This document shows, piece after piece, positions 16,755-24,444 of a DNA stretch of 32,366 nt. The stretch is from Sphingomonas sp. 32-62-10 (GTDB lineage Bacteria > Pseudomonadota > Alphaproteobacteria > Sphingomonadales > Sphingomonadaceae). The notes under the pieces were generated by a model. The model searched no databases. It had not been told where the DNA came from and saw only the letters and a program-made list of their open reading frames with translations. How positions within the stretch are numbered: the stretch's first letter is position 1; each line of letters opens with the position of its first letter. Where the stretch lies: contig NCEE01000024.1 of the NCBI GenBank assembly GCA_002280555.1, forward strand, positions 1-32,366. The letters are read 5' to 3'. The translations under genes were made by a program, and so were the position numbers.

Positions 16755-17297
16755 GAGTGCGGATGTCTGCTAATGGTGGATAGTTCTCGGGCAGCCTTTG
16801 GTTCGCAAACCTCGCATAGCTGCCGTTCGATCGCGCCGCACTGTTCCAGCGGCTATTGCGCCAGTTCAAGCCGTTCTGCTGTGGGAGCGCGAAGGTCTGA
16901 TCCGGACGGGAGCCGCCGCTCGCTTTCCATCGATCAGTCAGGCGGCTGAGCGCCCCATCGCGGCGATGCCGATACACTAAGTCGAATCCTGGAGCCCATT
17001 GGTCGGGTTTTCAAACTAGCGCAGCCGGTCGCCGACGATGTCGACGTTCATCTCCATTGTGCCGTCGGCCTGCCGCTGCAAGATTGCCACCCACTTGCCA
17101 GCCATCTCGATTAGGTTGTGCGACTCGATTAAACCTCGCGAGCATAGATCATCAGCGGTGCACTCGACCCATTTACGAAATGGATTCCGCCTGTCCATCC
17201 ATGCACTTGAAGTCAGTTCATTGACTCGATGGCACATTCCTGTTGCCCTCATCTTTCTTGTACCGCGTAAAACATAAAAATATCAGGAGCAGGAATC
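16755..17297. other. 543-base gene-poor region
   Basis: No convincing gene on either strand. It contains short open frames without family resemblance, one weak minus-strand candidate (17016-17252), and at 16813-16829 a short motif that recurs inverted at 17997-18015. Base composition falls towards the right end, ahead of the secreted-protein gene. Confidence 0.55.
17016..17252 (-). CDS. Doubtful small protein
   Basis: A 78-codon minus-strand frame whose last 30 residues (LIEMAGKWVAILQRQADGTMEMNVDIVGDRLR) have the look of a folded beta-strand domain end, but the front half does not. AAGAAAG precedes the ATG directly, too close for a good ribosome site. An equally long frame lies opposite on the plus strand. 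It may be a gene relic. Confidence 0.22.
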   Translation of the reverse strand: MRATGMCHRVNELTSSAWMDRRNPFRKWVECTADDLCSRGLIESHNLIEMAGKWVAILQRQADGTMEMNVDIVGDRLR

Positions 17298-17750
17298 ATG
17301 AAAGCTATATTCTACTTTGTAGCCTCTGTCGGGGTGATTGCTTGTTGTGGCACGGCTAGTGCGCAATCTTTTACATATACTTCAACGGCTTCCGCGCCCA
17401 GCACGTCAGTCGGCGGCGTGAGAGATGATGGAACCGCGTACGGCGCACAGGTCTCGGCCAGCACCGCTGAGGCAATGATGGACGGGAAAATGATGAAGTC
17501 CACCTCAAAGTGCATCACGATGACCCAACCGGCAAGGTCCTCGATTTATGACTCTCACATGATGTGTAATACAGAGGATGCAACCGGAACTTGGACATCG
17601 GCGTGGGGATGCTCCAATGTCGGCACGACCGTCATTTCCTGCGTCGGCGGTATGCGGGGACTGACAGGGGCTTATGCCAAGCGCCGTGGCAATATCACCG
17701 CCCAGATCAAAGGAAACATGGCAACCGGTGCGGGCGAATGGTTCAAATGA
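17298..17750 (+). CDS. Small secreted protein of unknown function
   Basis: A 150-residue protein with a clear signal peptide (MKAIFYFVASVGVIACCGTASA, predicted cut before QSFTYTST). The mature part is rich in Ser, Thr, Gly and Met and has four Cys (SKCITM, MMCNTED, WGCSNVG, ISCVGG) that could form two disulphides in the periplasm. The C-terminus GLTGAYAKRRGNITAQIKGNMATGAGEWF looks like paired beta strands. An AGGAG ribosome site fixes the start. It stands alone in a lower-GC stretch and is followed by a strong hairpin. I recognise no family. Confidence 0.7.
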   Translation: MKAIFYFVASVGVIACCGTASAQSFTYTSTASAPSTSVGGVRDDGTAYGAQVSASTAEAMMDGKMMKSTSKCITMTQPARSSIYDSHMMCNTEDATGTWTSAWGCSNVGTTVISCVGGMRGLTGAYAKRRGNITAQIKGNMATGAGEWFK

Positions 17751-18061
17751 GTTTGAGCTGATTTCACGGGGTCGGTCGAGCATGGCTGACCCCGTACTTC
17801 ACACCGTCCGTCTGAGCCATCTGGGCCCCTCACATCGCAATCGCGTCTGCTTTCCCCGATGCCAATCAAGCCATGAGGACAGTGCGCGTCAAGTGCCGCG
17901 CATCGGCTCGGGCAGGGTCCGCGGCCGGCACGCATGAATGGCTGGTTATAGGGATTCAGATCGACGCACCGAGCGACCGACTTTGGGGCAAAAGCCGAAT
18001 GGCAGCTATATGCGCGAATGCCGCTGCCCATTAAACTGCCCTGCAGCCAACCCGACCCCCG
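17751..18061. other. 311-base intergenic region
   Basis: Holds the hairpin at 17766-17795 and, near the right end, the second copy of the motif noted at 16813-16829. No gene is seen. Confidence 0.6.
17766..17795 (+). terminator. Stem-loop after the secreted-protein gene
   Basis: ACGGGGTCGG pairs with CTGACCCCGT (ten pairs, one of them G-T) around a 10-base loop, 15 bases past the stop. There is no T-run, so it may act as an mRNA 3' end stabiliser or a poor intrinsic terminator. Confidence 0.5.
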
Positions 18062-18748
18062 CTACCCCTCCGCCGCGATACTCCGCAGCGCGCGTTCGAA
18101 TGTCTCAGCGGGTTGGCCGCCAATGATGACGTATTTGTCGTTGATCACGATCGCCGGGACCGAGCTGATGCCCGCGCTTTGCCAATGGCGTTCTTCGGCG
18201 CGTACCTCTTCGGCATACCGACCGCCCGCCAGGATCGCGCGGGCCTCCTCGGCATCCAGCCCGACATCGGCCGCAGCGGCGACCAGCGCATCGGGATCGG
18301 AAGGATTGCCGCCCTCCGTAAAATACAGCGCGAACAACCGGTTCTTGAGTGCCGCCTGCTTCCCCTCGATCTGCGCCCAGTGGAGCAGCCGGTGCGCGTC
18401 GAACGTGTTATAGATGCGGCTGTCGGCGGTGCCGTTCATCGCAAAGCCAAGCTCGGCGGCGCGGGTGCGGATGCCGGCACGGTTGCTGGCCGATTGTTCG
18501 GGCGTCGCACCGTATTTCTCGGCGACATGCTGGACGATGTTCTGCCCCTCGGGTGGCATCGCAGGATTCAGTTCGAACGGGTGAAAGGTGATCGTCGGCG
18601 CCACGACATCGCTTACTGCCACAATCGCCTGCTCCAGCGCGCGCAGCCCGATGATGCACCACGGGCATACAATGTCCGACACGAAGTCGATTTTCATCGG
18701 CCGGGCGGTTCCTTGGGCGGTCATCTTCCCAGGGATCACGTTTGTCAT
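18062..18748 (-). CDS. DsbA/FrnE-family thiol oxidoreductase
   Basis: A 228-residue thioredoxin-fold protein of the FrnE-like DsbA group. The active site is CPWC (residues 28-31) in FVSDIVCPWCIIGLRAL. The cis-proline is in GISSVPAIVIND, and FDAHRLLHWAQ is characteristic of this cytoplasmic subgroup. There is no signal peptide, so it is probably cytoplasmic. Its start overlaps the stop of the upstream XpaC-like gene (ATGA). A start at Met18 (MKIDFVSD) would also match the family and would lose the coupling. The link to TelA and the XpaC-like protein suggests a part in the same stress response. Confidence 0.87.
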   Translation of the reverse strand: MTNVIPGKMTAQGTARPMKIDFVSDIVCPWCIIGLRALEQAIVAVSDVVAPTITFHPFELNPAMPPEGQNIVQHVAEKYGATPEQSASNRAGIRTRAAELGFAMNGTADSRIYNTFDAHRLLHWAQIEGKQAALKNRLFALYFTEGGNPSDPDALVAAAADVGLDAEEARAILAGGRYAEEVRAEERHWQSAGISSVPAIVINDKYVIIGGQPAETFERALRSIAAEG

Positions 18749-19449
18749 CCTTGCGTCTCGTCACCGCGATATTTGATTTCCAGAAACCGCCCCCGTGTCG
18801 CCAACTGGTCCAGATCGCCTTCTGCCAGCTGCGTCGTCATTTCGCCGATCTGGCTTTCGATCAGCCGCAGCCCGTCGAGCAATTGCGCATCGGGGGTCGA
18901 TCCATTGCGTTCGGTGCGGCGCAGCTCGGGCGGCACGCGAGTATAGCCCTTGATAAATTCGGGTAGTTGCTCGCCAACCAGCTTGCGGACCTCAGTCGCG
19001 GCAAGTTCATTCTCGTCGAGAGTCGCGAGCTGCGGGCTCAACGTTTCGAGCCGAACGATGATCTGGTCGATCAGGGTGATGGCGGGCGCGGGCAGTGCGG
19101 CGCGCTGGGTGCTGAGCCAGCGCTCGGTTTGCGCCGGCAGCGCCTTTAGCGGCACTTCGCGGAGCTTTTCGGGGGTAGGGGCGGGAGCGCCCGGCAAGAC
19201 CGCGAGCGCAATCGTCGTCGCGATCATCAGCGCCATCACGCCCACCGCGCCCAGCAACCCGAGCGGCCCGATGACGATCGCGAAGATGATCGCGGCCAGC
19301 AGGATCGCGCCGTCGGCAATTGCGATCCGCGTGATCCGCTGGCCAATGCCATCTGCACGCTGCTTGCGGACCATGCCCGCGCGGTGGCGCTCATTCGTCC
19401 GCTCCAGCAATTCGGCAGAACGCGCGATCTGGCGATCGACGTCGGTCAT
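18745..19449 (-). CDS. Membrane protein, XpaC-like, partner of TelA
   Basis: A 234-residue protein with a charged N-terminus (residues 1-40), two adjacent membrane helices (about 42-62 and 65-86, AILLAAIIFAIVIGPLGLLGAVGVMALMIATTIALAVL) and a helical cytoplasmic domain. The stretch VRKLVGEQLPEFIKGYTRVPPELRR recalls the YLPTTLKLL core of XpaC, which is paired with TelA in Bacillus, so I call it XpaC-like. The similarity is judged by eye. It starts one base after the telA stop and overlaps the DsbA-like gene, so the three are one operon. Confidence 0.6.
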   Translation of the reverse strand: MTDVDRQIARSAELLERTNERHRAGMVRKQRADGIGQRITRIAIADGAILLAAIIFAIVIGPLGLLGAVGVMALMIATTIALAVLPGAPAPTPEKLREVPLKALPAQTERWLSTQRAALPAPAITLIDQIIVRLETLSPQLATLDENELAATEVRKLVGEQLPEFIKGYTRVPPELRRTERNGSTPDAQLLDGLRLIESQIGEMTTQLAEGDLDQLATRGRFLEIKYRGDETQG

Positions 19450-19450
19450 C

Positions 19451-20656
19451 TTACACCGCCTCTAGCTTGAACGGATCGCTGTTCGGCCCGGTCAGCGCAC
19501 CCTGGGCCTGGCCCTCGGCCCGCGCGATATAGCCCTTGGATTTCTCCACCTCGACACCGAGCGAATTGACCGTCGTCTTCATGCTGTCGAGTGCCTTCAG
19601 CTTGAAGGCATCGATCGCATCCATCGTGTCATAGATGTTCTGGAAGGCACGCTGGAGCGTCTCCAACGGGATCGTGGAGGCCGCCGCCTGTTCATGGATC
19701 GTCGCGGTCTGGCTTTTCAGCAGCTTGCCGGTCGAATCGATGATATTCGCGGTGGTCGTGTTGAGCGACGTGATTTGTTCGAGCACGAGCCGCTGGTTGG
19801 TCAGCGCCTGCGCCACCGTCACCGCCGTACGCAAAGCGGCGACCGTGGTGGTGCTGGCGCGGTCGACGCCCTTCACCAGCTCGACATTGTTCTTCTTGAC
19901 CAGATCGAGCGCGAGATAACCCTGCACCGTCACCGCCATTTGCGTCAGCAGATCCTGGGTGCGCTGGCGGACATAGAACAACGCAGTCTCGCGGATCGCC
20001 TTGGCTTTAGCGGGATCGGTGTGGTCGAGCTCGTTGGCGGTTTCCTCGAGCTTCGTATCCATAGTCTGTGCCAGCACGATCATCTGCTCGAGCCGACCCA
20101 TCGAGGTCCACAGATTGGCGCGCTCGACGTCGATCGCGGCGTTATCCATCAACAGCTCGTCCTTGCCCGAGCCGAGCGACTTCAAAATCGACGAGATATG
20201 CCCCTGCGACGATTTATAGCCGTCGAAATAATCGCGCATCCTGTTGCCGAACGGGATGATCCCGAAAATCTTCTTGGGCGCGAGCAGGCTGCCCTTCTTG
20301 CCGGGATCGAGATCCTCGATCGTGCGGCGCAGTTCGGCCAGATCAGCACCGACGCCCGATTCCTGGTCCATCGCGCGGACGGGCCGATCGAGGAAGCGGT
20401 TCGATTGCCCGGCGGCGTCGCGGATTTCCTTTTGCCCCATCGCGCTGATCGCATCGACGCGCTTGCCGAATTCGGGCGAGTTCACATCCTGCGCCACCAG
20501 ATCATCGACAAAGCTGTCGACCTTGAGCTGCAACTGCGTGCGCGTGCCATCGTCCACCGGCACCAGCCCCACGGCCTTTTCAGGCGCGACAACGGGCACG
20601 GGATCGGGCGGGGTCAGTACCAGGCCAGTCGTTGCGGTGTCGGTCGCGGTCGCCAT
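19451..20656 (-). CDS. telA: TelA-family toxic anion resistance protein
   Basis: A 401-residue, largely alpha-helical cytoplasmic protein of the TelA/KlaA family, associated with tellurite and other stress resistance by an unknown mechanism. Characteristic stretches are IIPFGNRMRDYFDGYKSSQGHISSIL, ERANLWTSMGRLEQMIVLAQ, QGYLALDLVKKNNVELVKGVDRASTTTVAALRTAV and ALTNQRLVLEQI. The start is the ATG at 20654-20656 with GGAG 6 bases upstream; an in-frame extension of 16 codons lacks one. It heads the operon with the XpaC-like and DsbA-like genes and is divergent from the TPR gene. Confidence 0.9.
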   Translation of the reverse strand: MATATDTATTGLVLTPPDPVPVVAPEKAVGLVPVDDGTRTQLQLKVDSFVDDLVAQDVNSPEFGKRVDAISAMGQKEIRDAAGQSNRFLDRPVRAMDQESGVGADLAELRRTIEDLDPGKKGSLLAPKKIFGIIPFGNRMRDYFDGYKSSQGHISSILKSLGSGKDELLMDNAAIDVERANLWTSMGRLEQMIVLAQTMDTKLEETANELDHTDPAKAKAIRETALFYVRQRTQDLLTQMAVTVQGYLALDLVKKNNVELVKGVDRASTTTVAALRTAVTVAQALTNQRLVLEQITSLNTTTANIIDSTGKLLKSQTATIHEQAAASTIPLETLQRAFQNIYDTMDAIDAFKLKALDSMKTTVNSLGVEVEKSKGYIARAEGQAQGALTGPNSDPFKLEAV

Positions 20657-20807
20657 TATCTTCTCCAGCGAAAAGCCCTGTTCGTCGTCCCAGTTCGTCG
20701 TCAATGCAGCGGATCGGCCCGCCGCACAACTGTGCCATATAACTAATACGCCTTGCCGTGATGTTCAATCCATTGCCGCGCAACCTGTGGTCTCAGGCCA
20801 TATTTAC

Positions 20808-20832
20808 CATAACGGCTGCGTTATGATATCAT
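20808..20832. promoter_or_regulatory. Two overlapping palindromes upstream of the TPR gene
   Basis: CATAACG-GCTG-CGTTATG (20808-20825) is a perfect 7-bp inverted repeat. It overlaps a second perfect 10-bp palindrome, ATGATATCAT (20823-20832). They end 30 bases before the TPR start, in the space between it and the divergent telA. This looks like a regulator binding site or a 5' leader hairpin; which protein binds is unknown. Confidence 0.45.
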
Positions 20833-20862
20833 TGGAGAATCAAGTTGTTGAGGAGAAAGTCG

Positions 20863-21822
20863 ATGCAAGGCTTGGCAAAGGTTTCGCGCTCACCATTGTT
20901 CCGAACGGGCGTGTTTGCGTCCGCACTAATCGCCACGGCGGCGATGCTCGGGGCCGCATCGGGCGGTGGTGGCGGTGGAAGTGTGGGCATGGACGCGCCT
21001 TCATCGACAACGCCAGTATACGATCCTGTGATTGAGTACCAAAAGGGCAGGGCCGCCCTCGATCAAAAGAATTTCAAGGATGCCAGCAAGCATTTCGGCC
21101 ATGTTCTCTCTGTTGATCCGCGCAACGCCAACAGCCATTATCTGCAGGGCATGGCGCTGGTTGGTCTGGGCAACGCAAAGAAGGCAGCAGGGGCGTTTGA
21201 AAAAGCGACCAAATATGACGCGCGGTTAACCCCGGCGTTCCAGCAGCTTGGCGTCGCGCGCGCGCGGCTGGGCGAGATGGACAAGGCAAAGGTCGCGCGT
21301 GATGCGCTGGCCCAAAAGCTCGCCGAATGTGGCGAGACGTGCAGCACCGCCGGTGAACTCAAAGCCGCAATCGCTGCCATCGACGAAGCGATTGCCGCTG
21401 GCCCCCAGGCGCGGATCGACACGCGTCTGCCTGCCGCTTTTGCCCATCCGGCGGATGGTGATCGCTCCTATTTGGCAGCGGCCCGCCTGATCAACCAGCG
21501 GCGCTTTGGTGCAGCAATCGATTCGCTAGACGATGCGCTCAAAAGCAGCGGCCCGCACCCCGATGTGCTGACCTATCTGGGCTTTGCGAACCGCAAGCTC
21601 GGCAATCATGCAACCGCCGAACGCTATTACCAGGCAGCGCTTGCCATCGCGCCCGCCCACCGTGGCGCATTGGAATATTACGGCGAGCTAAAGGTTGAGC
21701 GCGGTGATCTGGCCGGGGCACGCCGCCATCTGGCGCTGCTCGATCAGGCATGCAGCTTTGGATGCCACCAGGCCGAGGAACTGCGCCGATGGATTCGCGC
21801 TGGTCGCGCCCCCGAAAGCTGA
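20863..21822 (+). CDS. Periplasmic TPR protein with paired cysteines
   Basis: A 319-residue protein with a signal-like N-terminal hydrophobic segment (about residues 13-33, then a Gly-rich GGGGGGS linker) and two groups of tetratricopeptide repeats. The first group is at about 55-155 (YQKGRAALDQKNFKDASKHFGHVLSVDP; HYLQGMALVGLGNAKKAAGAFEKA) and the second at 200-300. Each group ends in a CxxxC pair followed by a helix: C156/C160 (CGETC) and C297/C301 (CSFGC). This suggests an internal duplication and disulphides. GGAG 7 bases before the ATG fixes the start. Its end overlaps the cytochrome-like gene by 34 bases, so the two products probably work together in the periplasm. Confidence 0.8.
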   Translation: MQGLAKVSRSPLFRTGVFASALIATAAMLGAASGGGGGGSVGMDAPSSTTPVYDPVIEYQKGRAALDQKNFKDASKHFGHVLSVDPRNANSHYLQGMALVGLGNAKKAAGAFEKATKYDARLTPAFQQLGVARARLGEMDKAKVARDALAQKLAECGETCSTAGELKAAIAAIDEAIAAGPQARIDTRLPAAFAHPADGDRSYLAAARLINQRRFGAAIDSLDDALKSSGPHPDVLTYLGFANRKLGNHATAERYYQAALAIAPAHRGALEYYGELKVERGDLAGARRHLALLDQACSFGCHQAEELRRWIRAGRAPES

Positions 21823-22766
21823 TCGGCCGGGTCTTCGGCTCGATCGGCGCCGTTGCGCTGATCGCGGCGGCGGCACCGCTTTCAAAAGCCCAGCCCAGTT
21901 TGCGGGCGGCACAGTGGCTGGCACCCGCTGATCGCGTTTCGGCGCTGGGCAGTCGGCCGCGCGAATGCCTTGCCCCGTCGGCGTTGGTTGACGACGCCGA
22001 TGCCGTGGCGATTGGTCGCGTGGCATTTCGCACCCCGGTCCTGCTCGGCGGGCAGGCAGCACGGGGCGGGATCAGCTGTGCGAGCTGTCATAGCAATGGC
22101 CGGCGCAACGCTGCCTTTTTCCTCGCCGGGCTTTCGGGGGCGCCCGGGACGGCCGATGTGACGTCGGCCTTGATGAGCACGCGGCGCGACAATGGCGTGT
22201 TCGATCCACTGCCGATTCCCGATCTCGCCGCACCGGGGCGTATTTCGCGCGCGCCCGGCGATGGGGCGCTCGAGGCGTTTGTGCGGAGCGTGATCATTGA
22301 CGAATTCGATGGTAGCCCACCCACCAGCGCCACCATGGCGGGCTTGGTCGCTTATTTGCGCCATTTGCGGCCCTGTGCGCCTGAGGAGCGCGAGGCGATT
22401 ACGCTCGCGACAGCGACCGCCGATATCGAGTCGGCGATCGGGGCGGCGCGGGCGGCGCTCCGCCGTGATGATCAGGAGACGGCACGATTGATGCTGGCGG
22501 GCGCGCGCTGGACGCTGGGCGAGATGGATGAGCGCTATCCGGGGGAGGAATTGGCGCGCCACCGTGCCGCGATCCGCATGGCGGATCGGTCGTTGGCGGC
22601 CCTTCAGCAGCAGCTGGACCGCGATCCTGCTGCAGCAGCACGCGCGTTGGGCGCATGGCGACTCAAACCAGCGATCCTGGCAGCGCTGCGCCGTGCAGAA
22701 CCGGACTCGCTTTATGCGCCTGGGGTGATGGCGGCGGCGTTTGGCGCAGCGGCGGTTCGCCCGTGA
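21789..22766 (+). CDS. Mono-haem cytochrome c-like protein
   Basis: A 325-residue exported protein: a basic start, a hydrophobic segment (about 11-30) and a likely signal-peptide cut near SKAQ. One haem-c site is present, CASCH at residues 97-101, preceded by GGQAARGGIS as in the c-type domains of MauG/CcpA-like peroxidases (FFLAGLSGAPGTADVTS and SPPTSATMAGLVAYLRHLRP follow). The second haem of that family is absent. The C-terminal 120 residues are helical and charged, without a recognised domain. It starts inside the TPR gene with GAGGA about 9 bases upstream. It may be an electron-transfer partner or a reduced peroxidase relative. Confidence 0.78.
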   Translation: MDSRWSRPRKLIGRVFGSIGAVALIAAAAPLSKAQPSLRAAQWLAPADRVSALGSRPRECLAPSALVDDADAVAIGRVAFRTPVLLGGQAARGGISCASCHSNGRRNAAFFLAGLSGAPGTADVTSALMSTRRDNGVFDPLPIPDLAAPGRISRAPGDGALEAFVRSVIIDEFDGSPPTSATMAGLVAYLRHLRPCAPEEREAITLATATADIESAIGAARAALRRDDQETARLMLAGARWTLGEMDERYPGEELARHRAAIRMADRSLAALQQQLDRDPAAAARALGAWRLKPAILAALRRAEPDSLYAPGVMAAAFGAAAVRP

Positions 22767-22776
22767 ACGGTGGCAT

Positions 22777-23751
22777 TTAGTGCTCTGACGGCGGCTCGTC
22801 CGCCATCCCGGGCGCGATCCACGCCGATAGCATCAGCTGCAATTGGTGATAGATCAGCAACGGTAGAATAACTGCACCGGCAATCGCAGGCGGAAACAGA
22901 ATGCGCGCCATTGGCGCACCGGTCGCCAGGCTCTTTTGCGCGCCGGAGAAGAGCAAGGTCACCCGGTCTTCGCGGTTCAGCCCAAGCGCTGCGCCAAGGC
23001 CCCAGGCGGCCGCAAAGGTGATCAGCAGTAAAGCGAATACCAGCGCCATCAAGGCGCCCAGTTCGCCTGCCCCGATCCGCTGCCACAGCCCTTGTGCCGC
23101 TGCCTCGGCAAAAGCGGTGTAAACCGCAAGCACGATCGTCAGCTTGTCCATCATGCCCGCGATCTTCGCGTGCCGTTGAATACTGGGCAGCACGAGGCGG
23201 CGTAAAATCTGCCCCAGCGCGAACGGCAGCAACAGCAGCATCGCCACCCGCCCGATGCTCGACAGCGAAAATTCGCCGAACGCGGTGCTTGCCAGTACCG
23301 CCAGCAGCAGGGGCGCGAGTACAACGCCAAGCACATTCGATACCGCCGATGCGATCACTGACGCGGCGATATTCCCGCGCGCCATCGATGCATAGGCGAT
23401 CGAAGACTGCACCGTGGTCGGCAACACGCCCAGGAAGATCAGCCCAAGCAGCAACCCCGGCGTAAACTGGCCATGCAATGCGTGGCTAACCCCCAGCATC
23501 ATCGCAGGCATGGCGACATAGCCAAAGCCCAGGATCGCCGCGTGCAGCCGCCAGCGCTTTGCTCCGTCGAGCACCGCCTGCGGGCTCAGCCGCGCGCCGT
23601 GGAGGAAAAACAAAAGGAAAATCGCCGCGTTCGATGTCCAGCCAATCGCCACCAGCACCTGCCCGCGCGCTGGAAACAGCGTGGCGGCAACCAGCGTCGC
23701 CATCAACAACAGAATGAACCGATCGGGCAGCAGGCGGCGGAGCAGGGTCAT
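22777..23751 (-). CDS. Bile acid:sodium symporter-family transporter (SBF-like, YfeH type)
   Basis: A 324-residue polytopic inner-membrane protein with about nine to ten helices and the SBF-like features FFLHGARLSP near residue 50, LGVLPTTVQSSIAYASMARGN near 110-130 and SGAQKSLATGAPMARILF near 265-285. The substrate is unknown; the family name does not imply bile acids here. It stands alone, convergent with the cytochrome-like gene (10 bases) and divergent from the H-NOX gene. It has AGGG a few bases upstream of the ATG. Confidence 0.9.
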   Translation of the reverse strand: MTLLRRLLPDRFILLLMATLVAATLFPARGQVLVAIGWTSNAAIFLLFFLHGARLSPQAVLDGAKRWRLHAAILGFGYVAMPAMMLGVSHALHGQFTPGLLLGLIFLGVLPTTVQSSIAYASMARGNIAASVIASAVSNVLGVVLAPLLLAVLASTAFGEFSLSSIGRVAMLLLLPFALGQILRRLVLPSIQRHAKIAGMMDKLTIVLAVYTAFAEAAAQGLWQRIGAGELGALMALVFALLLITFAAAWGLGAALGLNREDRVTLLFSGAQKSLATGAPMARILFPPAIAGAVILPLLIYHQLQLMLSAWIAPGMADEPPSEH

Positions 23752-23904
23752 ACCATCGCCCTAGTCGATATAAGGGTGACCGGCAAAACCCTGTAACCGT
23801 GCCATCTTTACCCAAAATGGGGCGCGCGTGACCGGTGGTGGGGCATTGTTTACGCCACTTTCATCATTGTCCTGCCATGCCGTCCAAGGGTGGCGGAGGC
23901 GACA

Positions 23905-24444
23905 ATGAAGGGCGTAATTTTCAATCTTCTCGAAGAAGCCGTCGTCGATCAGTTCGGCGATGCCACCTGGGATGATCTGCTTGATGCCGCCGAGCTCGAA
24001 GGGGCCTATACATCGCTGGGCAGCTACCCTGACAGCGAGATCATGGCGCTGGTGGCTGCTGCTTCAGAGAAGCTGTCGCTGTCACCCGCAGCAATCCTGC
24101 GCTGGTTCGGGAAAAGCGCCATTCCGTCGCTGGCCGTCCATTATCCTGACTTTTTTACATCACCGGGCAATGTCCGTAATTTCTTGCTGAGCGTGAACAC
24201 AATCATCCACCCCGAAGTCCGCAAGCTCTATTCGGGGGCCGGGTGCCCGCATTTCCAGTTTCAGGAACTGGGCACGGGCGAATTGATCATTGGCTATTCC
24301 TCACCGCGCAAGATGTGCGCCTTGGCGGAAGGTTTTATCGATGGCGCCGCTGATCATTTCGGCGAGAAGGTGACGGTTGCCCATCGTGGTTGCATGCATG
24401 ATGGCAGCCCCGAATGTTCCCTGGTGGTCGAATGGGTGTCCTGA
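23905..24444 (+). CDS. H-NOX haem nitric-oxide sensor
   Basis: A 179-residue soluble H-NOX protein beginning MKGVIFNLLEE, the family hallmark, with GGAG before the ATG. The haem ligand is His102 (TIIHPEVRKLYSGAG) and the haem propionates are held by Tyr131-Ser133-Arg135 (YSSPR), the same numbering as in the reference H-NOX proteins. Position 140, a Tyr in oxygen-binding members, is Leu, so NO rather than oxygen should be the ligand. Cys138, His160, Cys163 and Cys171 reproduce the spacing of the zinc/redox site known from Shewanella and Vibrio H-NOX. It overlaps the following GGDEF-EAL gene, the usual output partner. Confidence 0.95.
   Translation: MKGVIFNLLEEAVVDQFGDATWDDLLDAAELEGAYTSLGSYPDSEIMALVAAASEKLSLSPAAILRWFGKSAIPSLAVHYPDFFTSPGNVRNFLLSVNTIIHPEVRKLYSGAGCPHFQFQELGTGELIIGYSSPRKMCALAEGFIDGAADHFGEKVTVAHRGCMHDGSPECSLVVEWVS

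Noticed and set aside
16798..16980. 60-codon plus-strand frame after the pmbA operon
   Set aside because: No ribosome site, Arg/Ala-rich composition typical of non-coding high-GC DNA, no family.
19694..20746. 350-codon open frame opposite telA
   Set aside because: Shadow of telA; composition rich in Arg, His and Asp, no recognisable domain.
23775..23835. GTGACCGG occurring twice upstream of the H-NOX gene
   Set aside because: Eight bases repeated 50 or so bases apart is not rare in this composition; no symmetry.
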